This document shows positions 47,914 through 56,100 of a DNA stretch of 64,000 bases, piece by piece. How positions within the stretch are numbered: the stretch's first letter is position 1; every line of letters starts with the position of its first letter. The translations under genes and the position numbers were made by a program. Source of the stretch: Nonomuraea angiospora (lineage in GTDB: Bacteria > Actinomycetota > Actinomycetes > Streptosporangiales > Streptosporangiaceae); contig NZ_JADBEK010000001.1 in assembly GCF_014873145.1 (NCBI RefSeq), forward strand, positions 6,572,001 to 6,636,000. Reading direction: 5' to 3'. The notes beneath the pieces are model-generated. The model saw nothing but the letters and a program-made list of their open reading frames with translations. It was not told the DNA's origin and ran no database searches.

Positions 47914-48735
47914 ATGCCATTTGCGACAGCCGTGGACGGCGTCAAGCTGTCCTACCAGGTCCGCGGCGGCGGGCAACCCCTCGTCCTCCTCCAGGGACAG
48001 GCCAACGAGCACCGCTGGTGGGATCCCGTACGCCCGGACTTCGAGCAGGGGTTCCGCACCATCACCTTCGACTACCGCGGCACGGGCGGCAGCGACAAAC
48101 CCGACGAGCCGTACACCACCCGCGGGTTCGCCGCCGACGTGCTGGCCGTGCTCGACGAGCTGGGCGTGGAGCGGGCGCACGTCTACGGGACGTCGATGGG
48201 CGGGCGGGTGGCCCAGTGGCTGGCGGCCGACCATCCCGAGCGGGTCGGGTCGCTGGTGCTCGGCTGCAGCTCGCCGGGCGGCGTCCACGGGTTCGAGCGG
48301 GACAACGACGTGCGCAGGTCGCTGGCCCAGCCGGACCGGGCGGCCGCCGAGCGGGCGCTGCTGGAGCTCATGTACACGCCGGCCTGGCTGGCCACCCACC
48401 CGGGCCCCCACCACACGGTCGGCGACCCGGCCATGCCCGCGTACGCGCGCCGCCGCCACCTGGCCGCCAGCGCCGGGCACGACAGCTGGGACGCGCTGCC
48501 CTCCATCACCGCGCCCACGCTGGTGGTGCACGGCACCGATGACGTGTTCAACCCGGCGGCCAACGCCCCGCTGCTGGCCGGCCGCATCCCCGGGGCGGAG
48601 CTGCGGATGATCGAGGGGGCGCGGCACGCGTACTTCGAGGAGTTCAGGGAGGTCGCGAGCCCTCTGGTGCTGGACTTCCTACTCGCGAGCGCAAGTAGGA
48701 CGCCGCGTTCGACGCCGTCGAGCTGGCCCGGGTGA
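47914..48735 (+). CDS. Alpha/beta-fold hydrolase
   Basis: 273 aa. Nucleophile elbow GTSMGGR, acid in HGTDDVFNP and base His in GARHAYFEEF form a Ser-Asp-His triad; oxyanion segment LQGQANEHRWW replaces the usual HG. Closest in layout to 3-oxoadipate enol-lactonase-like esterases. TACGAT (47901-47906) seven bases before ATG 47914 suggests a leaderless mRNA; another ATG lies at 47905. Divergent from the YCII-ECF42 pair. The last ~12 residues run into decayed sequence. Confidence 0.85.
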   Translation: MPFATAVDGVKLSYQVRGGGQPLVLLQGQANEHRWWDPVRPDFEQGFRTITFDYRGTGGSDKPDEPYTTRGFAADVLAVLDELGVERAHVYGTSMGGRVAQWLAADHPERVGSLVLGCSSPGGVHGFERDNDVRRSLAQPDRAAAERALLELMYTPAWLATHPGPHHTVGDPAMPAYARRRHLAASAGHDSWDALPSITAPTLVVHGTDDVFNPAANAPLLAGRIPGAELRMIEGARHAYFEEFREVASPLVLDFLLASASRTPRSTPSSWPG

Positions 48736-48849
48736 CCGACGACGAGGGGCGCAGAGGAGGTCTCGCCCGAGGAGCTGGAGCGCCGCATGAGCGACCCCGT
48801 CCTCACGAAGGCGATTGGAGTACGTCCAGGGCGCGGACTTCTTCCCTAA
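48699..48849 (+). pseudogene. Frameshifted gene-end remnant
   Basis: Three frames read as pieces of one protein end: DAAFDAVELARVTDDE, then (shifted) EEVSPEELERRMSDPVLTKA, then (shifted) LEYVQGADFFP and TAA at 48847-48849. Codon bias is normal within each piece. This looks like the C-terminus of a lost gene joined to the alpha/beta hydrolase end. The family cannot be named. Confidence 0.5.
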
Positions 48850-49493
48850 CCGATGATGCGCCTGGCCAGCGAGACGAGGTCGGGGGCCGACAGGTGCGGG
48901 GCGCTCATCACGCTCGGGTACGGCGTGCCGCGCCGCTCCAGCCAGGCCCCCGACAGCCCGGCCCGCTGGGCCCCGTCGATGTCCCACGGGTGCACCGCCA
49001 CCAGGACCGCCTGGTCGGGCCGCACCCCGGCCTGGCCGGTCGCGTACTCGTAGGCCGCGCGGGCGGGTTTCCACGCGCGGGGGCCGCTCACGTCCAGCGT
49101 GGCCTCCACCAGGTCGGACAGCCCTTCCCGGCGCAGGATCCCCTCGGTCATGGCCGCCGCCCCGTTCGTCATGGTGAACAGGCGCAGGCCGCCCTCGCGC
49201 AGCAGCCGCATGCCCTCGGGGACGTCGGGATGCACCCGCAGCTCGCCGAACCCCTTCAGCACGTGCCTCACCGCCTCGTCCCCGGACCCCATCTCCCTGA
49301 GCACGTCGGCGGCGATCCGGCCGAACTCGGCGAAACCGCCCGCCGCCGTGAGCGCGAACCCGTCGCGCAACACGCTCGCGAACCACGTCCCCATCTGCTC
49401 GCCGGACAGCCCCACCTCCTCGAACCTGCCCCGCATCGGCTCCAGGTCCGTCAGCGTCTCGTTCACATCGAAGATCACTATCTGTGGCTTCAT
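48846..49493 (-). CDS. HAD-type haloacid dehalogenase-like hydrolase
   Basis: 215 aa, (S)-2-haloacid dehalogenase-type HAD. IVIFDVNETLTDL carries the nucleophile Asp (motif I). FTMTNGAAAMTEGIL is motif II, the Lys in WKPARAAYEYA motif III, and VLVAVHPWDIDGAQRAGL motif IV. The substrate is unknown. The ATG overlaps the TetR stop as ATGA, so regulator and enzyme are co-expressed. Confidence 0.9.
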   Translation of the reverse strand: MKPQIVIFDVNETLTDLEPMRGRFEEVGLSGEQMGTWFASVLRDGFALTAAGGFAEFGRIAADVLREMGSGDEAVRHVLKGFGELRVHPDVPEGMRLLREGGLRLFTMTNGAAAMTEGILRREGLSDLVEATLDVSGPRAWKPARAAYEYATGQAGVRPDQAVLVAVHPWDIDGAQRAGLSGAWLERRGTPYPSVMSAPHLSAPDLVSLARRIIG

Positions 49494-50080
49494 GGCCGGT
49501 CCTTTCTGAGAGAGTCGAGTGCGGCGGACGCGCCCCTGCGCAGGGCGGCCGGGTCCGCGCCGGCGCGCGAGCGGAGGTTCATCCCGTAGGCCAGCAGGGT
49601 CAGGGACTCCGCGGTCGCGTCGAGGTCGAGGCCCTCGGCCAGCTGCCCCTGGGCCCCGGCCGCCTCCAGGGCTACGCGCATCGTCGCGCGGAGCCGGTCG
49701 TGGTGCTGGTCCAGCACCTGGCGCACGGCCGGGTCCGCGCCCTCGGCGCCGGCGTTGGTCGCCATGCAGCCCCAGCGCGCGTGCTCGCCCGCGCATCTGA
49801 TCCGGATCAGGCGGTCGAAGAACGCCTCGATCGCGGGCAGCCCGCGCCCGTCGTCGGCCAGGGTCTGGAACATCGGCTGCGAGCGCCGCTCGACGTAGCG
49901 GCGCAGCGCCCGCACGTACAGGTCCTGCTTGCCGCCGTAGGTCGCGTACAGGCTGGAGCGGCTGAGGCCGGTCGCCGCGATCACCTCCGCGATGCCCGTG
50001 GTGGCGGCGCCGCGCTGCCAGAACAGGCGCTCCACCTGCTCCAGCACCGCGTCGGGATCGAAATGCTTCACGTCCGGCAT
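49490..50080 (-). CDS. TetR-family regulator of the HAD gene
   Basis: 196 aa. DPDAVLEQVERLFWQRGAATTGIAEVIAATGLSRSSLYATYGGKQDLYVRAL is an AcrR/NemR-like helix-turn-helix; CAGEHARWGCMATN is the typical TetR_C start for this subgroup, whose members often sense electrophiles through Cys. ATG 50080 has GGAGG about six bases upstream. An imperfect palindrome just upstream is the likely autoregulatory operator. Confidence 0.9.
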   Translation of the reverse strand: MPDVKHFDPDAVLEQVERLFWQRGAATTGIAEVIAATGLSRSSLYATYGGKQDLYVRALRRYVERRSQPMFQTLADDGRGLPAIEAFFDRLIRIRCAGEHARWGCMATNAGAEGADPAVRQVLDQHHDRLRATMRVALEAAGAQGQLAEGLDLDATAESLTLLAYGMNLRSRAGADPAALRRGASAALDSLRKDRP

Positions 50081-50092
50081 CGACACCTCCAT

Positions 50093-50112
50093 CTTGGAAC
50101 GACTGGTCCAAG
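50093..50112. promoter_or_regulatory. Probable TetR operator
   Basis: CTTGGA-ACGACTGG-TCCAAG: six-base exact arms 13-20 bp upstream of the TetR ATG. It also lies within 15 bp of the -35 of the divergent efflux-gene promoter, so it could affect both. Confidence 0.6.
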
Positions 50113-50125
50113 ATAGCAAACCTGT

Positions 50126-50155
50126 TTGCGTCAGGTCACAGGGCCTTGCTACGTT
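50126..50155 (+). promoter_or_regulatory. Promoter of the CmlA/Cmx-like efflux gene leader
   Basis: TTGCGT (50126-50131) and TACGTT (50150-50155) with an 18-bp spacer. The predicted start point is at about 50162, i.e. at the ATG of a 9-codon leader, so the leader would be translated from a leaderless mRNA. Confidence 0.6.
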
Positions 50156-50162
50156 CGCCCTC

Positions 50163-50192
50163 ATGTCCAGCCCCGAGGCGTCAAGACGCTAG
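50163..50192 (+). CDS. Nine-codon leader peptide (MSSPEASRR)
   Basis: ATG at 50163, TAG at 50190-50192, right at the predicted transcript start and 153 bp before the efflux gene. Nine-residue leaders are known to control chloramphenicol resistance genes (cmlA, cat-86) by drug-dependent ribosome stalling. The peptide has Ala and Ser, residues that favour chloramphenicol stalling. Its stop codon overlaps an 8-bp-stem hairpin. Role inferred. Confidence 0.5.
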   Translation: MSSPEASRR

Positions 50193-50212
50193 CCACCGCT
50201 CATCCGGTGGCT
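50191..50212 (+). promoter_or_regulatory. Attenuator-like hairpin after the leader peptide
   Basis: AGCCACCG-CTCATC-CGGTGGCT, exact arms, beginning in the leader stop codon. Further pairings exist: GGCGTCA in the leader with TGACGCC near 50221, and CTCGCG near 50215 with CGCGAG near 50237. Alternative folds are therefore possible depending on ribosome position. Confidence 0.5.
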
Positions 50213-50345
50213 GTCTCGCGCTGACGCCGGGCTCTCCGCGAGCCGTGCGGTTCTTCGTGATGCGGCCGATCCCCCAGCGGAGCAGGACCTTCTTCCGGCC
50301 TGCCCGCTTCCCTGTCGATCCTCGATACGGTCGCGGAGTTCTTCC

Positions 50346-51533
50346 ATGCCTTTCGCTGTCTACCTGCTCGGACTGGCGGTCTTCGCCCAGGGCACGTCCG
50401 AGTTCATGCTGTCCGGGCTCATCCCGGGCATCGCGCGGGACCTCCAGGTCTCCATCCCCGCCGCGGGGCTGCTCACCTCGGCTTTCGCCGTCGGGATGGT
50501 GGTGGGGGCGCCGCTCATGGCGGTGCTCAGCCTGCGCTGGTCCCGGCGGTTCGCGCTGCTGGCCTTCCTGGTCACGTTCCTGGTCGTACACGTGGTGGGC
50601 GCGCTCACCACCAGCTACGGCGTGCTGCTCGGCACGCGGGTGATCGCGGCGCTGGCCAACGCCGGGTTCCTGGCGGTGGCCATGGCGACCGCCGTCGCGC
50701 TCGCGCCGCCCGACGCCAAGGGGCGCGCCACCTCCGCGCTCCTCGGCGGCGTCACGATCGCCTGCGTCGCGGGCGTGCCGGGCGGCGCGCTGCTGGGCGA
50801 GGTGTGGGGGTGGCGCTCGGCGTTCTGGGCGGTGGCCGTCGCGCTGGTCCCGGCCATCGTCGCGGTGCTCAAGTCGGTGCCGTCCGGCGCCCCCGGACCG
50901 TCCGGCCCGGCCGGTCCGCGGGCCCGCGGGGAGCTGCGGGCGCTGCGCCGGCCCCGGCTGCTGGTCCTTCTCCTGCTGGCCGGCCTGGTGAACGGCGGCA
51001 CCTTCTGCACGTTCACCTACCTCGCGCCGCTGCTCACCGGGGACACCGGGATCGCGTCCTCCTGGATGCCCCTGATGCTGGCCCTGTTCGGGCTCGGCTC
51101 GTTCGCCGGGGTGACCGTCAGCGGGCGGGTGGCCGACCGGCGGCCGACCCGCCTCCTGGCGATCTGCGGGCCGGCGCTGGCCGCCGGCTGGGCCGTCTTC
51201 GCGCTGGCGGCCGGCGCGCCGGTGCCCGCCGTCGTGCTCGTCTTCGTCCAGGGGACGCTCTCGTTCGCCGTGGGCTCCACGCTGATCTCGCAGGTGCTGT
51301 ACGCGGCCACCGGCGCGCCCACCCTGGCCGGCGGGTTCGCCACGGCGGCGCTCAACGTGGGCGCGACGCTCGGCCCGTGGCTGGGCGGCCTGACCATCGG
51401 GGCCGGGCTCGGGCTGCGCTCGCCGCTGTGGGTGAGCGCCCTGCTGGTGGCCGCCGCCCTGGTCACCGCCGCCGTCGCCCACGCCGTCGGGGTGAACCCG
51501 GTGGAGAAGGGCCGGCCGGCTGAGGCACAGTAG
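50346..51533 (+). CDS. MFS efflux protein, Cml/Cmx chloramphenicol-exporter-like (DHA1)
   Basis: 395 aa, 12 membrane spans. The N-terminus MPFAVYLLGLAVFAQGTSEFMLSGLIPGIA is the hallmark of the Cmx/CmlR/CmrA exporters; GTRVIAALANAGF and VAGVPGGALLGEVWGWRSAFW (motif C region) follow. Probable chloramphenicol/florfenicol or related drug export. The ATG has GGAG about eight bases upstream. It is preceded by a 9-codon leader and hairpin, and followed at 5 bp by an MDMPI-family gene. Confidence 0.85.
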   Translation: MPFAVYLLGLAVFAQGTSEFMLSGLIPGIARDLQVSIPAAGLLTSAFAVGMVVGAPLMAVLSLRWSRRFALLAFLVTFLVVHVVGALTTSYGVLLGTRVIAALANAGFLAVAMATAVALAPPDAKGRATSALLGGVTIACVAGVPGGALLGEVWGWRSAFWAVAVALVPAIVAVLKSVPSGAPGPSGPAGPRARGELRALRRPRLLVLLLLAGLVNGGTFCTFTYLAPLLTGDTGIASSWMPLMLALFGLGSFAGVTVSGRVADRRPTRLLAICGPALAAGWAVFALAAGAPVPAVVLVFVQGTLSFAVGSTLISQVLYAATGAPTLAGGFATAALNVGATLGPWLGGLTIGAGLGLRSPLWVSALLVAAALVTAAVAHAVGVNPVEKGRPAEAQ

Positions 51534-51538
51534 GGGGA

Positions 51539-52339
51539 ATGGAACCCGCTGCGCGCTTTCGCCGAGAGGTCAGAGCATTCCAGGACGCCGCCCGGCAGGC
51601 GGCGGAGACCGGCGCCGCGCCCCCGGTGCCGTCCTGTCCCGGCTGGTCGGTCGCCGATCTGCTGATCCACCTGGGCTCGGTGCACCGGGGCGTGTTCAGC
51701 ATCATCGAGAACCGGCTCGACGGGCCGCCCGACGGCTCCGACCTGTCCTTCGCCGGGCTGCCGCCGGACCTCACGGGGTGGCCCGACCCGCAGCACGCGC
51801 CCAACCTCGGGCCGATCCCGGACGGGGTGCTCGACTGGTTCGAGGAAGGGGCGGCCCGGCTGGCGGAGCTGTTCGACGGGCGCGACGCCGGCGATCCGGC
51901 GTGGACGTGGTCGAAGGAGCAGACCGTCGGGTTCTGGGTGCGGGTGCAGACCATCGAGGCCGCCGTGCACCGCTGGGACGCCGAGAACGCCCTCGGCGTC
52001 CCGCACCCGATCCACGAGGACGTGACGGCCGACGCGGTCACGCAGACGTTCGAGGTCATGGCGCCCGCGCGGCGGGAGTGGACGGGGGCGCCCGCCGGAG
52101 CGGGCGAGCGCTTCCGCTTCCGGCGCACGGACAGCGAGGGTGACTGGACGGTCCACTTCGACGGCCCCGACGTACGGCTGTCCTCGGGGGCGGGCGGCGG
52201 CGATTTCGACGTCGAGCTGGCCGGGAGCGCGTCGGACCTCATGCTGTTCCTCTGGAACCGCATCCCGGCCGACGGCCTCGACGTGCGCGGCGACAGGGAC
52301 ATACTCGACCGCTACTTCGTCCTGGTGCCTCCCGTATGA
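51539..52339 (+). CDS. Maleylpyruvate isomerase-type (TIGR03083/DinB fold) protein
   Basis: 266 aa. The N-terminal DinB-like four-helix domain has PSCPGWSVADLLIHLGSVHRGV (metal His) and IEAAVHRWDAENALG (second His-W-D). The C-terminal MDMPI_C-like beta domain runs from ~residue 175. These proteins are mycothiol-dependent or related metal enzymes of unclear role. It starts 5 bp after the efflux gene, with AGGGGG just upstream, so it is co-transcribed. Confidence 0.85.
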   Translation: MEPAARFRREVRAFQDAARQAAETGAAPPVPSCPGWSVADLLIHLGSVHRGVFSIIENRLDGPPDGSDLSFAGLPPDLTGWPDPQHAPNLGPIPDGVLDWFEEGAARLAELFDGRDAGDPAWTWSKEQTVGFWVRVQTIEAAVHRWDAENALGVPHPIHEDVTADAVTQTFEVMAPARREWTGAPAGAGERFRFRRTDSEGDWTVHFDGPDVRLSSGAGGGDFDVELAGSASDLMLFLWNRIPADGLDVRGDRDILDRYFVLVPPV

Positions 52340-52439
52340 CCCCCCTCCTATGAGCCCCGGGCGAGGAGACCCATATCCCGCCGCCCACAGGCGCTGACAG
52401 AAAGGAAGGTGGCGAGCGTGCGTGCCCGGGGGCGGCCCG

Positions 52440-53612
52440 TTATGGAAGCGGACGGTCGCTGAGCCGGCAGCCGCGTGGTCGCTCGGGGCGCTCGCTGGTC
52501 CAGCCGGCCTCAGGTGCCCATGCCTGATAATCCATGAACGTCCCCTTGGCGAGCCCCTCCGTGCTCTCGACCGCGATCCCGACGTTTGCCGCCAAGACGG
52601 TGCCGGTGTGTGGGTCGAGGATGGTGGTGTACCGCTGCGCCACCTCGTCATCGGTACCGAACTCGGCGGTGAAGCCCTCGCTCTTGATGAAGGTGACCTC
52701 GATTCCCGCACGTCCCAGTGGGTCGGTGATCGAGCCACGCACCTTGGTCGTCGGCAGGCCGGCGAGGAGACGCAGGGCGGCTGCCCTGACCGAGGGCTTG
52801 ACCGGGAGCTCCAGAAGAGCGGAGGAGGTGGCGAGGAATTCTTCGAAGCTGCCCTTGGGCTGGCTGTCCTTTCGGGTCTTCCAGTAGGTTCGCAGTTTCT
52901 CCCGGAGTTGTTCGGCGTCGCCCGGCAGCGCCGCGAGGTCGGCCAGCGTAAGTTCACCCAGCCGTGAATCACCGAGCACGCCGCCCGGCTCAGCCGCGCG
53001 CGTGTACACGCACTGAGAGGGCTTGGACCGCAGCCGAACCTTCGCGCAGTCGCCCGCGCGGGTGCCCGGCGTGCACACGCGCTGGACCGTGTCCGGAGAA
53101 CCCGCCGCCCGCCACGCACGCTCATCGGCCTCGGTGGCGGGACGGACGAATTGCTGCCACTGCTCCGCCTGAACGGGGTCGCCGGGGTCGCGCGGCTGCC
53201 AGAGGTCGATTCGTGACGAGGACAGGACGTTGAACGTTTCGCCGCCCGCCTGGACCCTGGTCAGCCAATTGTTGAGCAGCGGCCTCCGCCAGTAGTCGCC
53301 GCGCTCGTCCGGCAGTCTCGCGATCTGGTCCGCCAGCCGGAGCAGGGCGTCGTTGCCGCGAGCGGGCGCGAGCACCGGTGCGGGAACAGCGGTCACGTTC
53401 GACACCAGCGTGACGACGGCCATGACGACGGCGATCGTTGTTGCGGCCGCTCCCAGGGTCCATCCCCAGGCGAGGCCACGCCGATTCGCTCTACCTGGCC
53501 GTACCGGCTTGCGCTGGGCGGCGGCAAGCCGGAGGCGGGCCTTCTCGACCACCTCTGCCGAGGGCGGCGGAGCGTCAGGCAGCGCTCTCGCCAGGAGGCT
53601 CAGCTCATCCAT
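52440..53612 (-). CDS. CU044_5270-family membrane protein (probable anti-sigma partner)
   Basis: 390 aa. Short cytosolic N-terminus (MDELSLLARALPDAPPP), one membrane span (~50-72, GWTLGAAATTIAVVMAVVTLV) and a large outer domain with Cys residues (VCTPGTRAGDCAKV, QCVYTRA). CU044_5270 proteins are regularly encoded directly after ECF sigma genes and are thought to bind them. It overlaps the sigma gene by 8 bp. The outer domain may sense an envelope signal. Confidence 0.85.
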   Translation of the reverse strand: MDELSLLARALPDAPPPSAEVVEKARLRLAAAQRKPVRPGRANRRGLAWGWTLGAAATTIAVVMAVVTLVSNVTAVPAPVLAPARGNDALLRLADQIARLPDERGDYWRRPLLNNWLTRVQAGGETFNVLSSSRIDLWQPRDPGDPVQAEQWQQFVRPATEADERAWRAAGSPDTVQRVCTPGTRAGDCAKVRLRSKPSQCVYTRAAEPGGVLGDSRLGELTLADLAALPGDAEQLREKLRTYWKTRKDSQPKGSFEEFLATSSALLELPVKPSVRAAALRLLAGLPTTKVRGSITDPLGRAGIEVTFIKSEGFTAEFGTDDEVAQRYTTILDPHTGTVLAANVGIAVESTEGLAKGTFMDYQAWAPEAGWTSERPERPRGCRLSDRPLP

Positions 53613-54156
53613 GGATCTCCTCCAAAGGGTTGACGTCACCGAGTGCCTTACGGAGCTGCTTGCGGGCGCGGTTGAGCCGGGAGGCGACCGTCCCCGCTGG
53701 GATCCCCAGGGCGGCAGCGACCTCGGCGTGGCTGAGGTCGCCCAGCACGCTCAGCAGCACGACGTCGCGGTCCCTGCGGTTGAGCCCGGCCAGCGCCCCC
53801 GCCAGCTTGCCGGTCAGCTGGTCCGCGGCCACGCGGGACAGGACCGCGTCCTCGGGACTGTGCTCGGCGCGTTCAGCCGTCCGGCTGAGCGCCTTCCATC
53901 TACGGATCTCGGTGCGGCGATGCCGTGCGATGAGGTGTGTGGCGATGCCGTACAGCCACGGACGCACCCCGCCGCGCGAGGCGTCGTAGCCACCCCGATA
54001 GGCCGCCAGGAACACCTCGGCGGCCAGGTCGTCAGCGACGTCGTCGGACAACCGCCTGACGATGTAGCGGTGGATCTCGGTGAAGTGCGCGTTGAAGATC
54101 TGCTCGAAGTCCACCCGTAGATCGGGCGGGTCGGCCAGGTCAGGTGGAACGGCCAT
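53605..54156 (-). CDS. ECF RNA polymerase sigma factor
   Basis: 183 aa. Region 2: FEQIFNAHFTEIHRYIVRRLSDDVADDLAAEVFLAAYRG and VRPWLYGIATHLIARHRR. Region 4: LNRRDRDVVLLSVLGDLSHAEVAAALGIPAGTVASRLNRARKQLRKAL. The ATG has GGAGA seven bases upstream. It is translationally coupled with the downstream CU044_5270 membrane gene, forming a sigma/anti-sigma pair. Confidence 0.92.
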   Translation of the reverse strand: MAVPPDLADPPDLRVDFEQIFNAHFTEIHRYIVRRLSDDVADDLAAEVFLAAYRGGYDASRGGVRPWLYGIATHLIARHRRTEIRRWKALSRTAERAEHSPEDAVLSRVAADQLTGKLAGALAGLNRRDRDVVLLSVLGDLSHAEVAAALGIPAGTVASRLNRARKQLRKALGDVNPLEEIHG

Positions 54157-54680
54157 GCAGGCGTCTCCGCTGGGTCAAGTGAACGATGGTCGCCCTTTCT
54201 TGCCCGAAGTGCCTGGAGGCTTTCACGGACCGTCGCTGAGCCTTTGCCATCGGAATCAGCCGACCCCCGTCGCTGGCCGTGCGTCACCCTGGATGACAGG
54301 GCTCTGCTCGTCTCGAATCCGTGCTTTCAAGACGCGACCCAGGCGCACCGGCGCCGCGCAGCGCCGGTTGAAGATCTACACCGAGGAGTAGAGGAGCATG
54401 GCCCGTAACCACCACGCGCTCCAACCCCAACCGGTAGCTGCGTTGCCGGTCACAGACACGGTGGGGAATCCTCCGCGCACGGGCGTTTAATTCGGTGGTG
54501 TCCGGACAGTCGGCGAAGCTACTGTTGCTGCAGGTCAGCGAGTGGACACGCGGTTGTCAGCGCGCTGTCCCCTGCGGACCCGCGGCTCACCCGTACGGAA
54601 TCGACCGACGGCGAAGCGATGGTCACCACTGGCGCCGTCCTAACGCCCCAGACGATCGCGAGCCGCGGGTCCCCGCCCCC
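54157..54680. other. Intergenic region with hairpin and a short ORF
   Basis: A 524-bp gap between two minus-strand genes. Visible features are the exact hairpin ACCGGCGC-CGCGCA-GCGCCGGT (54347-54368) and, just after it, a 30-codon ORF with a strong ribosome site. No tRNA, insertion sequence or repeat is seen. The promoter of the sigma operon should lie in 54157-54260, but no consensus can be assigned. Confidence 0.5.
54398..54490 (+). CDS. Small peptide ORF (30 aa) with strong ribosome site
   Basis: ATG at 54398 after GAGGAGTAGAGGAGC, a double purine-rich site; ends TAA at 54488-54490. The peptide starts MARNHHALQPQPVAALPV and ends NPPRTGV. It is Pro-rich, without Cys or Trp, and resembles no precursor family I know. 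A hairpin lies 30 bp upstream. Too short for codon statistics; the ribosome site is the main support. Confidence 0.4.
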   Translation: MARNHHALQPQPVAALPVTDTVGNPPRTGV

Positions 54681-55640
54681 TCACCGCCCGGCGAAGCCGT
54701 CGAGGGCGGCCTCCAGTTCCTTGGACAGCGTGCCGCTGCCGGTGTGCCCGGAGTCGTCCACGACGACCAGCCTGGCGTCCGGCCAGGCCTTGGCCAGCTC
54801 CCAGGCCGTCTCCAGCGGGCCGCCCAGGTCGAGACGGCCGTGGATCAGCACGCCGGGGATGCCCGCCAGCCGCCCCGCCTCCCGCAGCAGCACGCCCTCC
54901 TCCAGCCAGGCGGCGTTGGAGAAGTAATGAGAGCAGATCCGGACGAGCGCCATCACCGCCTCGGCCGGGCGGTCGCTGTAGGCATTGGGCTTGCCGTTGG
55001 GCTCCATGGAGATCACCGCGTCCTCCCAGGTGACCCAGTCACGGGCCGCCTTCGCGCGGACCTCGGGATCGGGGTCGGCCAGGAGCCGCGAGTACGCCGC
55101 CAGCAGCGCGAAGGTGTCACCGTCGCGGTCGGCCTCGGGGACGCCCTGCCTGAAGCGCTCCCACTCCTCCGGGAAGAACCGCCCGACGCCGCGGTAGAGC
55201 CAGTCGATCTCGGAGCGGCGCGTGGTCGTGACGGCCACGATGACCATCTCCGACACCCGCTCCGGATGGGCCTCGGCGTAGGCCAGCATCAGCGTCGAGC
55301 CCCACGAGCCGCCGTACAGCAGCCACTTGTCGATGCCGAGGTGCTCGCGCAGCAGCTCCATGTCGGCGACGAGGTGGTGGGTCGTGTTGGCGCTCAGGTC
55401 GACGGACGGGTCGCTGGCGTGCGGGCGGCTGCGGCCGCAGTTTCGCTGGTCGAACAGGACGATCCGGTAGCGCTCCGGGTCGAAGAGCCGGCGCACCCCG
55501 GTCTTGCACCCCGATCCGGGGCCGCCGTGGACGACGAGCGCGGGCTTCCCCTCCGGGTTGCCGCAGACCTCCCAGTAGACGAGGTTGCCGTCACCGGTGT
55601 CGAGCAGGCCGTGGTCGTACGGCTCGATGGGGGGATACAT
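54681..55640 (-). CDS. pip: Prolyl iminopeptidase
   Basis: 319 aa, peptidase S33. LVVHGGPGSG (oxyanion loop), VLFDQRNCGRSRPH, YGGSWGSTLML (Ser nucleophile), IHGRLDLGGP (Asp) and DDSGHTGSG (His). It removes N-terminal proline from peptides in the cytoplasm. The start is ATG 55640 (MYPPIEPYDHG): TAAGGT ends seven bases before it, and no ribosome site is seen, suggesting leaderless mRNA. Confidence 0.93.
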   Translation of the reverse strand: MYPPIEPYDHGLLDTGDGNLVYWEVCGNPEGKPALVVHGGPGSGCKTGVRRLFDPERYRIVLFDQRNCGRSRPHASDPSVDLSANTTHHLVADMELLREHLGIDKWLLYGGSWGSTLMLAYAEAHPERVSEMVIVAVTTTRRSEIDWLYRGVGRFFPEEWERFRQGVPEADRDGDTFALLAAYSRLLADPDPEVRAKAARDWVTWEDAVISMEPNGKPNAYSDRPAEAVMALVRICSHYFSNAAWLEEGVLLREAGRLAGIPGVLIHGRLDLGGPLETAWELAKAWPDARLVVVDDSGHTGSGTLSKELEAALDGFAGR

Positions 55641-55846
55641 GAAACCGACCTTAGCGGGACGGCCACGGTGGACCGCCGTGGCCGTGCGGTCACGCGACCT
55701 TGGACGAGGAGGGAGACGAGCGCGTTCCAGTCCCTCAGGTTCCTGCCCTTCCGTCTTTTTGTCATAGGGCAATTTGTCGCATGCTTTGGCGATTCCGACC
55801 AATTTTTACACGTGGTAAGCGTACGTGGAGGCCGCCTTCGAGAACA

Positions 55847-55981
55847 GCCACCCGCCTTATAAAGCGGGTTGGCGGTTAATTGGGAGGATTTGACGGGGTA
55901 TGCAGCTGCCTGGGCGTTAGCAGTACCGGCCAAAGGCATCATGAGAGCGCCCGTAAGCGCCACGAACATGAGAAGTTTCAC
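55847..55981 (-). pseudogene. 5' remnant of a secreted protein gene
   Basis: A clear signal peptide (VKLLMFVALTGALMMPLAGTANA) and start of a mature protein (YPVKSSQLTANPLYKAGG) are encoded. The frame then loses protein-like character and runs into the iminopeptidase promoter. The mature start resembles actinobacterial secreted neutral zinc metallopeptidases (N-terminal ..LxxNPLYKAG..); this is from memory and weak. Base composition is less GC-rich than its neighbours. The rest of the 55641-56100 gap holds only promoters and a hairpin. Confidence 0.45.
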
Positions 55982-56063
55982 GAGTCGTGAGAATAGGACC
56001 TCCCGGTAAAGAGGGCTAGATACAACTATGAAGTAATTCAACCACCACTAAGGGTAATGATCT

Positions 56064-56092
56064 CTGCGGATAACCGGATTACCAATCCGCAG
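56064..56092 (+). promoter_or_regulatory. Hairpin touching the ribosome site of the secreted protein gene
   Basis: CTGCGGAT (56064-56071) pairs exactly with ATCCGCAG (56085-56092). The right arm runs into the AGGGAG ribosome site (56091-56096) of the gene at 56101, so folding could limit its translation. Confidence 0.45.
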
Positions 56093-56100
56093 GGAGCACC

